Under the pieces are notes generated by a model. That model saw only the letters and a list, made by a program, of their open reading frames with translations, was not told where the DNA came from and searched no databases. The position numbers and the translations under genes were made by a program. Below, piece by piece: positions 43,801 through 58,800 of a stretch of 64,000 bases of DNA (positions are counted from its first letter, which is position 1; every line of letters starts with the position of its first letter). The DNA comes from Apus apus (taxonomy: Eukaryota; Chordata; Aves; Apodiformes; Apodidae): contig NC_067282.1 of the NCBI RefSeq assembly GCF_020740795.1, positions 126,599,132 to 126,663,131 of the forward strand. Direction: 5' to 3'.

Positions 43801-46800
43801 CACACTGCGGCTGATGCAGCTTCCCAGACTGAGCTCTCCTGGGAAAACGCTGCCATCCAGGTGTATGGCGACAGGGTGTAAGCGACTCACACACATGTAT
43901 GGTAGCGGTGAGCACAGCCTGTGGGAGCTGTGTCCAGGTGGAGGAACTCCTCCCCTCAGTAATGGAGCTTCCCGGGGGGAGGTGAGTAGGTGAAGAAGCA
44001 TCAGGCAGTGGGAGAAAGAAAGACCACTGGACTCACAGCCTACCGTCCCTGGCTGACAGGGCTCTCAGCACAGGAAAGTCCCTGTCCTCTCCTTGCCTGG
44101 GTGAAAGTGGTGACCTAGAGTCTGCTGCCTCCCTGAGGCCAGGGTTAAAGATGTTTGTAGAAAGATCCCTTCCTTAGTAAAGCCATCAAATTACTACCCA
44201 TTGTTAATCTTTCAGGTAGTGATGAAGTAGTGACAAGAAGTCCAAAGGCAATGAAGACTTCAGGAATACTTCAAGGAGGAACTCTTAAAGGCACAGGGGC
44301 AGGCCATCCCTAGGTCCTGAAAGATGAGCTGACGGGGAAGAAGACCAGCCTAGCTAAACAGAGAGTTTTGGCTGGACCTCAGGAACAAAATGGAAGTTTA
44401 TGGCCTTTGGAAAAGAGGGTTGGCAACTTATGAGGAATAGCAAGATGTAGTGAAGCTGTGCAGGTGGAAAATTAGAAGGGCCAAGGCTCAAGAAGAACTC
44501 TACTTGGCCACTTCTGTTAAAGACAACAAGAAGTGGATTTTTAGTATCTCATTAGAAAAAAAGGAAGACTAGGGAAAATATAGGCCCACTGATGAATGAG
44601 GTGGGCACCCTAGTGGTGGAAGATACAGAGAAGACAGTTACTGAATGCCTTCTTTGCTTCATTCTTCACTGCTAATGCTGTCCCTCGTGAATTCCAGACA
44701 CTGGAGGCAAGGGGAAAGGTCTGAAGAGAGGAAGACTTTCCCTCAGTAGAGGAGGACCAGGTTGGAGATGACTTGGTCAAACTGGACATCCATAATTCTG
44801 TGGTTCCTGATGCACCCATGAGTGTTGAGAGAACTATCAGATGTTGTTGCTGGGCCACTCCATCATCTTTGAAAGGTCATGGAGAATGGAAGAGGTACCT
44901 GAGGACTAGAGGAAGGTCAGTATCACTCATTCTTAAAAAGGGCAAGATGGAGGACCCAGGGAACTACAGGTTGGTTAGACTCACCTCTGTCCCTGGGAAG
45001 GTGAAAGAGCAACTCATTCTGGATGTCATTGCTAAACACGTTGAAGAACAGGCAGTTATTGTGAGTGGTCAACATGGATTTACCAAGGGTAAATCATGCT
45101 TGACCAATCTGCTAGCCTTCTATGACGTTCTAACTGGTTAGCTGGATGAGGGGAGAGCAGCAGATGTCATCTACCTTGACTTCAGCAAGGCTTTTGACAC
45201 AGCCTCCCATAACATCTTCATTAGGAAACTGAGGGAATGTGGGCTGGATGAGTGGACAGTGAGGTTGATTGAGAGCTCAGAGGGTTGTGATCAATGGAGC
45301 AGAGTCAAGTTGGAGGCCTGTAACCAGTGGAGTCCTCCAGGGGTCAATACTTGGTCCGATCTTGTTCAACATATTAATCAGTGACCTGGATAAGGAGACA
45401 GAGGGTATCCTCAGCAAGTTTGCTGATGATACCAAACTGGGAGGGGTGGCTGACACTCCAGAGGGCTGTGCTGCCATCCAGTGTGACCTGGACAGGATGG
45501 AGAGCTGGGCAGAGAAGAACCTACTGAGGTTCAACAAGGGCAAGTGTAGGATCCTGCACTTGAGGAGGAAGAACCCCATACACCAATATAGGTTAGGGGT
45601 GGACTTGCTAGAAAGCAGTTCTGAAGAGAAGGATCTGGGAGTCCTGGTAGATAGTAAATTATCCATGAGCCAGCAATGTGCCCTTGCTGCCAAGAAGGCC
45701 AATGAAATCCTGGGGTGCATAAGGAAGAGTGTGGCCAATGGGTAGAGAGAGGTCATTCTCCCCCTCTACTCTGCCCTGGTGAGGCCACATCTGGAATACT
45801 GCATCCAGTTCTGGGCTCCCGAGTTCAAGAGAGACAGGGAACTACTAGAGAGAGTCCAGCGGAGGGTGACAAAGATGTTTGGGGGATTGAAGCATCTCTC
45901 TTACGAGGGAAGGCTGAGAGAGCTGGGACTGTTTAGCCTCGAGAAGACAAGCCTCAGAGGAGACCTTATAACTGCCTACAAGTATCTAAAGGGTGTGTGC
46001 AAGGAGAATGGAGCCAGACTCTTTTCAGTAGTTCCAGTGACAGGACGTGGGACAGTAGGCACAAGCTGGAACATAAGTTTCATTTAAAGATGAGAAAAAA
46101 CCTCATTATGATGAGGCTGACAGAGCACTGGAACAGGCTGCCCAGGAGTCCCCTTCTCTGGAGTTATTCAAGACCAACCTGGCTGCAGTCCTGAGCAATG
46201 CGTTCTAGGGGATCCTGCTTTAGCAGGGGGGTTGGACTGGATGATCTCTAGAGGTCCCTTCCAACTCTGACAATTCTGTGTTTCTGAGGTAGTCCCATCA
46301 ATATTGAAAGACTGTGTTAAAATAAGTGTTTATCTGTCAGGTGATATAAAGTATCAAGTTATTAGTAACAAGGTGCAGTAAGCTCAAAATCTAGTCCACT
46401 TGAAAAGGAGGTAAAAGTTTCTGGTGGACACTTTTGTCTGAATCTCTCTGCCAAACTGCAGAGTATCCAAATTTTTACTGTCTTCCCTAGAGCTGTGCAC
46501 AAACAAGTGATAACTTCGTGAATTTCTCTCACCAATAATTCAGTGTATATACAATGCTAAAATATGCTCTAAAAAGCTTAGAGCAGTGAAAAGGCAAGAC
46601 AAACTATCCTTCTCTTGGTTCCGATTTTTTCTGAAGGTTGGGGTGGGGTCTGTTTCTGTCAGCTGTCTGACCTTCTGCTTAGAAGAGGCCAGAGAACTGT
46701 ACTTGTTATTTATCAACGCTATAACTACTTGAATTGCAGAATAGATTTAGCTATTCAAGAAACTTTTAAGTTGGCAAGGCAACTTTTAAGTTTTGTCTTG

Positions 46801-49800
46801 CTTGTTTAGGAGGAAAAACTGAATAGAATATTTCTTTAGTGGACTTAGGAGGAATATACTTATTTTTTGAATGCAGGAAAATCTATAATGAGGTTTTTCC
46901 TTTGTTTAACATATTTCAGATCTGTCTGTCCAGTGAATTCTTGATCATGTAGAACATTTTTTTCTCTCCAGGCTGTGTGGCTTTTCTTGCTTTCTCTGCT
47001 TCTTGGCTCTCACTCACAGCTACAACTAGTCAATTCCTTGCAAAAGTAGCCCATAATAAAGTCAGCCTTTTATTTGCCTCTTTACAGCTTCAACAGTCAG
47101 TATATAAAGGGAACTTAATTGGTCCCTTGAAACTTGAAAGAGGGAGGATTCATATTTGGAGCCTGCAGCTGTATTAGCACACTGCTTGCATTCCTTAGTT
47201 CTGAGCTGTGGGAGTGACTGGCACAGCCTTTTCCTGTAAGGTCTGTAGCAACACCAACCCCTCTGTGGTGGGTAGAAAAAAGTCTGGAGTCTGTGCATGT
47301 GTGGGAAACTTTTTTTGTCTGGTTATTATGTTATACTTCAGTGATGACCAAGTGCTGGAAGGAAGATTGCAAGTGGAGTAAATAAAAACAGTGCAATATT
47401 TTTTTCTTATTGTTTACTGTTTAGAGTGCCACAATACTCTTAGCTTTAATAATTTCTTTTTATTTTGCTCCTTTTATGAATCGTTGCACTTTACGATGGG
47501 AAGCATTGATGTCTACTTTCATTTTGTGGCCTGCTATGAGGTGATTTTGGTCTGTGCTTAAAAGTAAATCGTAAAAGTGACCACTCTTATTATCTTTTGG
47601 CTTATCAAGCTCTGTGACCTGTTAGAATCTTGATGTATTTCAACCATGTTTGAGTCTCAGTTAAGTGTTCGGAGGTGAGGCATTGTGCAATTTGTGTTAC
47701 AGTCCTGCTCCAACAGTCTTCAGACCTGTCTTTGATGTTACATAGCTTCATTCCAGTATGGATAGAAAATAATTTTCAAATAAAAAGGAAATAATTTTCA
47801 TTGAGGATTTCCACAAGGCACCTAGGTGAGTCCTAATATTTCAGCATTTTGCCATCTTCCAGGTAAAAAGAAAAACCTAGAAACTTATTTCCAAAGAGGT
47901 AGGGTTTTAATTTATTTTTATTTTCTGAAGAGGAGGCTCAAATTGTTGAGGATGCATTTTCTATTAGGCAAAGCAACAGAATGACAAACAGTAGGTTGTA
48001 TCTACAGAAGACATCTTTATACTTCTCTTTAATTATATAAGAATGCATCTGTAAATCTAATATTGATCAGAGCTGCATAGATAGCTTTATAACAAACTCT
48101 TGACTGCAGTTAACAAATGCAATTCTATTTCTTAATCTATTTTTTTAATTGTTATTTTTATATTAGTCATGCATATTTTAAGCAAAGCTTTCAAGTATTT
48201 TTTGGACTTTGCCAAAGATTGCCTTTTCCATCACCTATGCATTAAATAAAAATCATGTCACATTTTATGCTAATGTTGAAGTTTCATGTGGCAGCTAATG
48301 TGTATCTTATTGCACTCAGTAGATATGTCCCTGCATGTTTCTTTCTGAAATTGTGGATATTTTCAGTTTCAGAGACAAGTGTATTACTGTAACTATTGCT
48401 GTAGGGACACACAATAGCTCTCCATCTCTCTTCAAGAAAGACATCGATTTTTCCAGGCCTACATTCCCTTTGAATCCAATATGCTAAGTAATAAGGAAAA
48501 CGGGGGGGGGGGGGGGGGGGGGGGGGGGGAAAGGCAGTAGTAACTTGCTTTAAAATACCATTAGTTGGACAGTAAGCATCAGTTTTGTATTATATAAACT
48601 GTTACATATGTGCATATTTCAAAACTTATTTATTTATTTTCCTGCACATCTCAGCCATTCCAGAACAGGGTCTGTGTTGGCTAGGGTAGCCTGTAAGGAC
48701 ATCTGATCTGTCGTCTGCTTGCCTGGAAGTTGAGTGAAACATGGATTTACTAGGGGTTAAGGAGACTCTGAGCCCTTTCTTCTCTTGTTAGTTCTATGTG
48801 CTGCCATCCAATTTCCACTGAAATCAACTTTTCCTCTTTGTATATGGTTGACTGCTCTAAATTGCACTTTATGTAATAATTCATTATTGTAGAAAAGAAA
48901 ATGGAAAATCTATATGGAACATAGCTTAGGATAAAAAACTAGAGTTCTTATTAAAGTTATCTAGAAAACACTTAAATAGTGAAATATTTTTTTTTTCATC
49001 TCTAGGAATTCGTTTCAGTTGTTGCAAATATAGATTCTCTCAGGTAACAACAGTAGTTCTGAAAAGTCTGTCAGGAGGAGAAAATGGTGTAGGTTTGACT
49101 TCAAGACCAAACTTAAAATTCTGAGTTAATTTGGAATTGAGTCTTTTATAAAGGAGGGGGAACTTTACTGAATTGGTCTGAACTGTGTTGAGCCTTAAGA
49201 TACAAATTGCCTCATAGCTCACTTGAGTAGTGGCTCACAATCTGTCTGTCGGTAATGAAGCCTTTTTTTATTACAAAATGTTTTCAGAACAGTTTACTAA
49301 GGTGATGAAACTACAGTTTGGTCCTGTTTATGACAGAATATGAAATATGTTTTATTTTTTAATGCCTTGCAACTTGGTCTTCTCGTGGGATAGAAGTTAC
49401 GTCTTACAGCTGTTTTAAAGTCTTGACGGTGAAGTTGTACATAGTCTTGGAATATTCTGTGCTCTTACAATGCAAGAAATTTAGTAGCAATATTTAATTT
49501 GTTCCTTTCCCTTTCCCAGCATCTTTGAGGATGAAAGCATGAAACTACGACAGCTGAAACTGGAGAATCAGGTAAATTATGGTGCTAAAGATGCCATTCA
49601 GTAAGAAGTTCCAAAACTAAGGATGGTCTAACTGCTTGGTGATGAACCTCAGTGGTTTTGGGTCTGTTGTCTTGGGTTATAAGCTGGTAGTAATCTCTGG
49701 GCTCCTAGTCCTGTGGTCACTGTGGTCCCTAGTTTCAGACCTTGCCATGGGGATGCACTGCTGTTGCACTAAATCAAAGCTGTTGGGTTGGGTGGAATTT

Positions 49801-52800
49801 CCTCAGAGCAGCTGTCAGTTGAAGCATGAAGAGGTGAGTTTAAAGAATCCACTGTAATTTTGTTTCAGGATTTCTTGGATTTGGTTGAGTTTTCAATCAC
49901 CTGCAAAATGAACAGCTAGCAAATTTAACTAAAATATATTTTAACACCACCTCCCCTCCTTGCAAATGAGATTTGTTGAGAGATGCCAACAGCCTCTAAT
50001 TTAGGATTGTATACTTAAGCTTGAATGTTATCTTTTAAAGTCTGCTTTTTACTTTTACATTAATAGTACCATGCTTTCTGAAGAAATAGAAGTAAATAGG
50101 AAATCATTATTAGACATTATGGACTCGTTGTAGCTGATTTTGGTTGTAGCTGATGCCCCGCTTGATTAATTTGTCCCAAACATTTATAAGAATTTATTTA
50201 AAAAAAATGCAAAATGTTTTAATCCAGCAGGATCATGTTTAGAACCTTTGGCTATACAGAGAATCTGGAATAACTGTTTGCCACAGCAAAGACATATATC
50301 TTTAAGATGAGTTTGGAAACCCTATAATTGCAAAAAGGCATTATTTATAATAATGCATGACATCAAGTTCCATACGTGGGCCAGCACTGCCTGCCAGTAT
50401 GCTTTTACCTAGACTACTGCCTTTTCCTTGAGGAGAGAATGTGTGGCTACTCAGGCAGTTCTTACTTCCCCAGCAGCAGAAGGTGATTCTAAGCTTTTTG
50501 AGGCACCTGCAGCTCAAAGTGCAATCTCCCTGTGGGTGGAGAGCATGAAGCTGAGCACATATTACTGCATGCACTTCCTCTTGACATGAAGTTTTATTAA
50601 GACCATCATCACTAAGGTTATCACTGCTGCTTTAGCATGAACTAAGGAGGAGCTGGAAGAGTGGAGAGGATGTTTCCGAGCTAGGATCCATCCCATATGG
50701 CCTGCTAAGGTAGGACCATTCCAAATATGACTAGTATGGTATTGCACCCTCAAGGATGGACTTTCCCCTATACCATCTTCCTGTTCATTACAGTTATAGA
50801 AAGACTACAACTTATCTTGTTAGTCTGCTATGATACATTTGACGTATCTGACTTCTCAGCTTGTTTGAAATTCATTAGAACTGGAGTTGGTGGTTTGTGG
50901 TCTTTTAATCATCCTGTATTCTGACGTTATGCTTTGCTGTGGTGCAATTTTTTTTTTGTTCCTGAAAGTATTTAATACATGGAGTTCACAAACAAATAAT
51001 GATAACCTGTATCCGTTATTTAATGAATTAGTTGTGTGTTCTGGTGTCCTGTTCATGAACTATGTATTTTTGTTGTTGTTGTTTTATTATATGAACTTTT
51101 ACTGTAACACAGAGCTGGAGGAAAAGGCTATTTAGTAGACAAAATGAAATAAAATAGTTTCCTTTTTACGGCTTCATCTTAGTGGAGCAAGTCTGAGAAT
51201 ACATAGTACTGAAGGTAGGGCTGTTCTGCCACCTTATGGAGAGAAGATGAACTGCTACTGTCTGCTCTGTCAGTGGGCTTGTAGATTCTTTTCATCTCAA
51301 TAAGCAAAGTAGTAGAGAGATGCCTTTTTAAAACAAATTAAATCACTATCAAGTTCTGTCACTTCGATTATCCTGAAATTCTCGCAAGAATAAGGCTAGT
51401 CTTATCTACCAGGAGTAAAGTATATTTCTCAGTATAAATCAATATAATCCCATTGGATCGGTGAGTCTTAGAAACTCCTTGATGAAACAAAATGTGCTAT
51501 AATAACAACAAAAAAAAAGTTAGTCTGATGCCCAGTAAAATGTTTAATAAAGTTAATCTAATTGAATAATCAGTTAAGTAGTTCTGAAAGTTATTATAAC
51601 CTATATTCATCCCAAATTCAATTTCCCATTCCAGCAGTAGCTGTGTACTTTTGAGTGCCTTCAGGATGTGTCTGTTGTATTTTTTTCTTGTTCATCTATT
51701 TGAAAGGTAGAGAAGCTTTGGCAACGTTTTTTTGCTAATCTTTATTCTGAGTATAATGTTTTGATTCTTATTTTCCTTCTCCTTTTATTTAAAGTATTAG
51801 AGATTTATAAACTGTCATGTAATCTTTATTTTTTTCCTCAGCATTAACTTAAAAAACAAACAACACAAACCTATGGAAATTCTGAATGATCTGACTATCT
51901 TCCAATAAAACAAATTTTATCTGTAACTAGCATTTTCTAAGAATTTGACCTCTACTGTTTATTATTATTTTCTTCTTCCAGATCGATGTGATAATCTCTT
52001 TGGAATACTATGTAATTCTTGCCCTTTATGACAATCTTTACCAAAATTTATGCAGTAACAAACACTGCTGGTATTGCAGTCCAATCTTCAAAGTGTAATT
52101 ATGAGTTTAAATAAAAGAGGTTGTTTTGGTTTGGTTTTTTGTAGCTTTTTTGTTAGCTTGTTGGGTTGGTTTGGGTTTTTTTTTTGTGTTGGTGGGTTGT
52201 TGTTTTTTTTTTTAAATAAGTGCTTGAGGAACACAAAGAATAAAGAACCAAGGGATGAGTTGTGTTGGAATTCCTCAGGGAGATGTTGCCTGAGAAACTA
52301 ACCTCACTTGAGATAAAAAGCCAAATAGGAGAGGAAAGAACCAAGAAGAGAGATAAAAAGCATAAGAGGGGAGGAAAGGGTTCCAAAGGTGCCTGTGTCT
52401 CAAGTGGGTTGAATTGTTGGTGCTGTTTATCTGACAGATCCTTGGAGACTGAAAACAATTTAATGAAAAAGGGTTTCTATCATCAAGAACAAGTTTCAGG
52501 GGGTGTTGAGGTACCTAAGAAGCAGGCATGGATAAACTGCACCTGTGACAAGGGGCTTGCACGTCATTTGTGTAGTGGTGCATTACATAATATTAGAATG
52601 TTTTTTTCTTCTTCATGCATCACTTAAAGGATTAAGTGTGGCTGTGTTTAAAATGGTGCGGTGTCCCACTTGCCTTGATTTAAGTCTAGAAGTTGTTTGT
52701 ATTCTCCTTTAATAGGAAATAATAAACATTGTATATATATGTATCTTGGAGAAATTATTGGGTTTTTTAACATTTGGATTTACCATTCTTTCCTTTCAAT

Positions 52801-55800
52801 CCTGAATTACATGGGGAAAAAAATGCAAGATAAATTTTGCTTTTACTGGATCAGTCCTATTTTAATGACTGTCATTTAAAATTTTTTTCCCCTTGAATTT
52901 TTATCATATGATAGCTTTTGAGACATAAACCTTTTAATTTGCAAGTCCTGACTTCCTTTTCATGCATTGTGACAGCATTTATAACTGCATTGGCAAAGTA
53001 ATCCCCAATGAGGGCTTTTTAGAAATGTTATGCTAATAAGGTAAAATACTTAATTGCCATATAATGCATAGAGCAAGGGCTCTCATCTTTATTCTGGCAT
53101 TTTCAGATAGTTTTGAAGATTATTTTTAAGGTCCCTTCCAACCCAAACCATTCTATGATTCTACAATAGTTCTCGTAATACAAAGTTATCTGAATTGTAC
53201 AAAACAGAGGGGAAAAATTTTAATTCCCTATATGTACAGGAAATTGTTGTCCTAAATGAGTCCAATCATAACTCCAGTGGAAAGAGAGTCTGTGACCTGT
53301 TTTGTCTACTCTATCATCTTAAATAAGTAAGATACATGGAGTAATAAAATTGCCAGAACATGCTGTGTATGACAACATTTACATTGTGAAATATTTAATA
53401 TTGGATAGTTAATGACTGCCAAATTTGTCTGTTTATATTAAAGATTGCTGCAGTTTAGACTGGGTGAAGTGAGATAAAATTATCTGCTGATGGTCCCAGC
53501 ATAGATCAGAAAATAAGCAGGGGTCCTCATCACCTCTCGGGGGCTGATGGAGTGTCAAAGGCAATGTCTCACTCCAAAAACACAGTTATATCTGTGTCTA
53601 GGGTTTTTGTAAGAGGTTACAAGAGTATTTCAGGTTTGTTGGAGATCCTGATCAATGACATGTTATTGCCAGTGGCTGAGGCATAGTTTCTACCTCTTTG
53701 GATGTGGTTACTCATCTTTATTTAATGCTTTATCTGTATTTCACAGAGAGCTCTTCTAGAGAAGAAGCAGAGGAAGAAACGTCTTGATCCTTTGATGGTA
53801 CAGCCAAATCCTGAGGCAAAGCTGCGTAGGTCAAAGCTCAAAGGGTGTGAGGAGCAGACTCCTTTAGTAGAAACTCCTACCCCTTTCCACAGCGATGTTA
53901 TGTTACATGGTAAGTAATCAATCTGATTGCAACAATGTTCCCCAAAGTGCCAGTGTGCATTTTTTATCAGGGATGGGCACCTACACTGCTGTGACAGTGG
54001 TCAGATCATAAACAAGATTGATTACATAACATTCCATGTACAAAAGCAGAATTGTAGTACAGTATGGTTGAGCAATACTGAACTGTAAAACCAAATTAAA
54101 ACCTTACCTTGAATTTTGTGACAGCTGAGAATCTTGATGTGCCTTTGAATAATCTCTCCCTTGTGTTAGGCTGAAAAGAACTGTAGAACCTTCTATAGGA
54201 ACTTTAGGGACTTCTGTAAAGGTAGGGAGGTACAAATTCAAAGTAAGGTAATTTTCTGAAGCTGTAGGAAAAAAAAAGGAAATAATCCAGTAGTGACTAT
54301 TGGTACTTTTCTTCATGGTATATTCCATCTTAAGATTGCATATGACTGAATGATAAAGTAGATGAGCAAAACAATAGTCTAGCGGATACTGAATTATTCT
54401 TGCTGTTTCTTACCCCATCTGTTGTTTTCTGTGGTCTTCAGGGAGACAGCTGAAACATGACAAATGAAACAAACATGACAAACATAGTCACAAGGGCAGT
54501 AACTCAGTGGTCTCAAAACGTTACAGTAAAATAATTACCAATCTGTCAGGAGTGAAAAGAAATACAGTAGTGAGAACTTTAAGACTTCCATGTCACAGGG
54601 AGGAAAAAAGAGCAGCAATGAAAATCCTACATTCCAGTCTAAGTGTCAAGAAGTAGTTTATGAGAGCCAAGATCCCATCAGCCTATCAAGAAAGTAACAA
54701 GGATCATCCTAATGCTTTGAGATGCATGCTAATTCAGGATTTTTTAGTACTGCCATTGTATTATTACAGAATTAATGTGTAGAGTAGAATTTCAAAACCC
54801 CAGACAAACTAGCATTACCAGGTTTGAAGATCACATTTGGAACTATGTTAGCTCCTGTCTTTTGAATGTTTTTCTTGTTCTCCAGGTGTTTTTGAGGATC
54901 GTAGAATGGGGAGGAAAACTGTGATGTGGGTGGTAGCATTTATGTATTTATAATCAGCTGAGAGAAAGCTGCTGTTAAAATATGCTTTTAAGTCATGAAG
55001 AGTGAGAGAAAAGACTGACAGAACTTAAGTTAGGAAACTTCAGTAGTACTGAAACTACAGGAAAGAAAAATTAAAACTAACTGCTCTTTCACTGGTTTCC
55101 ATATTTCTGAAACTTCCTCAGTACAAACAAATCCTGTTAAGAAGTGATAACAGCAGTAAATGTGTGAAATCTGATGACTAGTTTTAAGAGGAAACTCAGT
55201 GGGAAAGCAAGAAATCCCAAGCTGGAAGTACCCTTACATATTGTGTGCTACACAAATGTGTATTAAATATTATGTCAGACCCTTATATCAAGATGTCTCC
55301 ATGAATTGTGAAGTGCAGTGCACAGCTGTGTTGCATGTTTAAACTACCAAAAAGATAAAGGGGACTCATTCACAGTTTTTTCTGCTTGTGGCCATAGATA
55401 TTTTTGTCAATTTGATTTGTGATGTTCACTGTAGAACACTCACTTATTGGCACGGATGCAAAGGAACCTGAAGGAAAAGAAAACAGAGTAGTTGCCCATA
55501 AATAAGTTGAATTATATCAGTGCATAACAAATACTACTAATTTTAATTGCTCAAGCCCTTGGAAAAAGAGTAGATACAATCATATTTATAAATGGAGAAA
55601 CAGATGCCTGATGTATTTAAAGTAACAGATGGTTTGTACCGGAGTCAGGCCTAACTTCTCCCATTCTGGCAGAAGTTGAACAAGTGTGTGTCAGTACTTG
55701 AAAGCAATGCTTTAGCAAGGGAAAAAGAAAAGAAAAGGAAAAGAAGAACCATTCTGGGATGTGTCTTTAGCCATAAAAAATAGACTTTAGCATTCTGTTT

Positions 55801-58800
55801 CATTTTGGCCTGCAGGCATTGATGGACCAGCTGCTTTCCTGAAATCAGAAGTGCAAGATTTGGGGACCAAGCTCCAAAATCTCTCTGCTGGATCTTCCCA
55901 AACAGAAAACAATACAGATCAGCAAAATGGAGAGGCTCTAACAGACACAGCAGGCAAGCCAGATCTGCAAGAAATCTTAGAGAAACGAGGTAAGAGTTGA
56001 CAATAGGCAAAGGTCTTTTTTGTGTTTATTCTACTTACATTATTTTTTTTCCGGTAGCTTAAAAAAACCCTAAAAAATATGAGGAATCATTAAACAAGTG
56101 TGTATAGGATATTATTTTCAAGAGTAGAGCTAGCAGATTCCACAGCATTTAGAAATGCAGAACTGCAGTTCCTCCTTCTAATATTACTTGGAACACACCA
56201 GTTATGTTTCAGAGGTTTATCGATTCATGTGTAGTTTCTGGCCTCTCCAGGGAAGTTGGTGACAGAATGCTATACTTCATATTTTGCTAAAGTTTGGGGT
56301 ATTCTTTTTCCAGATGAATTAGATCTGGATATGATGCCTGAATATTTTCACAACAGCAGAACCCTCTATAGCCAGTACATGCTGTAATTAAACTGTTTAG
56401 GAGTCTAACAGGAAACATGTCTCCCAGAGTCAGAGGTTGTCACAGTCAACAGTTCTAGAGTTTTATAGTCAATAGTTATATCCCATCAAGTAGTTTCCCA
56501 GTGGAAAGTTTCTCTCTCTGCCAAGAATCTTACATTGCTGCCAGTACCACAGGAAAACATTTTTTTGCATGCAGTGTAAGCATGTTGCAGCAAAATAATG
56601 GCTAGTGTTTAATACAGTACCCAGCTTGTTTTTACTCTGCAGAGCCTGTCTCAGAATGTTTCCAGTACACTACCTAAGGTACTACCCGAGGTAGAAATAC
56701 TTACATTCAGTTGTCAGATGCAACAGCTGCTTACCTATGGATGGCAACATTACACAAAACTTAGTAAAGGAAGCAGGAGAGAATATCCAGAAACTTAAGG
56801 GGAAATTAGTGGAGGTAGAATATAAACAGTGAATTTTGAAATTGGCTGGAGTACTAGGGTTAACGCCTTTCCTCTTTCCACATGTGCTTTGGGAAGTTTA
56901 CTGACGAGTTGTTAGGACTACATTTTCTGTTTCATCTGAGTCAAAGAACTTCCAGCAGTGCCTTTTCTATGCAGTGCCATGTTAGACCATTGTTATAATA
57001 TTGGCTCTCGGAAAATGATTCAGCTTAGACTGAGTGTGTTTTTTCTATAGTGCTTTATATGCTTTTCCATCCAAATTAAAGAATGGTCTCACAGAACAAG
57101 ATGATGAAGTTACAAGTGGAAGGAAACACCAGTGATAGTTAGAGAAGCTTTTTATAAGTGCCTTTATCCTGAGATTTTTTAGTTTTGTGCCCACAGTCAT
57201 CTCTACGTAACTGTGCTTAGGTTAAGATTAAATAGGTCCTGGCACTAGTCAGTCTGCGCTTCTGTTTTAAAACTCAAATAATTATTAGTATTCATGAGAC
57301 CGGAGTTATTGCTACTGATGTAAGAGTAGGAGGAGCTCTTACTGAAAAATTGTCATATGCATTTCAGTGTGTATAAGTCTTAAGGGGAAATAGTAAAGGA
57401 TGTAAAATTGTACAGAGTCTGACCTAGAGGATAGGTGTCAGCATTTTGATCTGGATTTCTTTTTTTTTAATTCTTAAGGCATGGAAGGCTTTTTTGCATG
57501 AAAATAGGCAAAATGGATTCAGTGGAAGCATATACTAAGCAATATGTTGTATCGTGTATCATAAAATAGGTATCAATAAAAGCCTGACAGCTGCTTAATC
57601 ATCTACACAGTGACAGCTGCAAAATGTCACTAGTGGTTTGGATTACAAGGCTTGGGAAGCAATATAGAACATGGGGAAAATCAGCAGATGAAACAACAGA
57701 AATTAATAAGGAGAACAAGAGCAGAATAGCTATGCAAGAGTCATGTATGAATTAGTGGTGCCATGAACTCGTGACAGCTTTTTTCAGAGGTTACCTGCTT
57801 TATCCTTTATTCTGACAGGAATTTCTGGCAGTTTGAATTTTGATGAGGAGGACACAGAAGAGGAAGAAACTAGTAAGAGACCAGCATATCACTCAAAGTA
57901 TCCTGAATCTGAGAGGCCTAGTTCTGCAACCAGTGAGAAATCTTTTGCAGTGAGTGTCTTGAAATGCATTTCTGATAAGAGCTGGGCATATGCTTGATTT
58001 TTAGTATTAACCCCATGAGCACTAGGTTAAAATATAGTAGTTGCAGCTACAGTATCTAGCATATTAATTCCTGAAGGCAGAAGAAGGCCGTGATTGTCAT
58101 GTTATCTGACTGAAAGACCATTGAGTTAAACACAAAGACCTAGTAATGATCAAAGGGAGCATGGTGGGTGGAGAAACTCAACTAGTCTAATCACTGAAGA
58201 CAGGAACACAATGATTCAGCTATTCTTATGACCTTCAAAAGAGACAGATTAGGCTATTGTTTCAGGTGTAAAATCCACCAAGATGACTCAGAAAAACTCT
58301 GAAATGCCATGCAAACTCAAGATAGATCACTACCTGAAGGTTTATAGTGTTTACTGTGGGATGTGAGGGGGAACAGAATTTTGGGATGGAACAAAGAATT
58401 TTGGGATGGAACAAAGAATTCTGGGATTTGACAAAACTTGTTACAGAGTGTTTAGAGGAAGGGACTCACCAGGGGAAAGAAAGGGTCAAGGTGCATCAGG
58501 GAGTAATAAGCACAGGAAAATAGACAGTAAAGGAGGTAAAAGGCAGCAGATGCATGTAAACAGTTGCAAGACAGTATGTTTTTCTGGCCAAGACCCAGTA
58601 TATTTGTGAGGTGACTGTGTGTTGTGCTACACCAGTAGGTGAGTAGTACAAGAAGTCTAGATGTTAGCTATTTGGGAGACTGGGCTATGGGTGTCAGATA
58701 TAGGATGGGAGGTGCTGGAGGCAGAAAGGGTGAGAGCCACTAGTGAATTTCAAGTCTCTGTGTATATTCAGACTTTCTACCGGCTGTACCTGGGAATGGG

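Larger units (their letters stand above)
49572..53746 (+). other. TULP3: TULP3 intron 2
   Basis: 4.2 kb. Contains a T/G-rich stretch (52120-52216) and a short CR1 tail (53095-53167). The piece 50340-50760 has longer open frames on the minus strand, but I recognise nothing in it. Confidence 0.5.

Noticed and set aside
45277-45756. Minus-strand 159-codon frame, and similar ones at 40422-40715 and 63333-63858
   Set aside because: Antisense shadows of CR1 reverse transcriptase on the plus strand.
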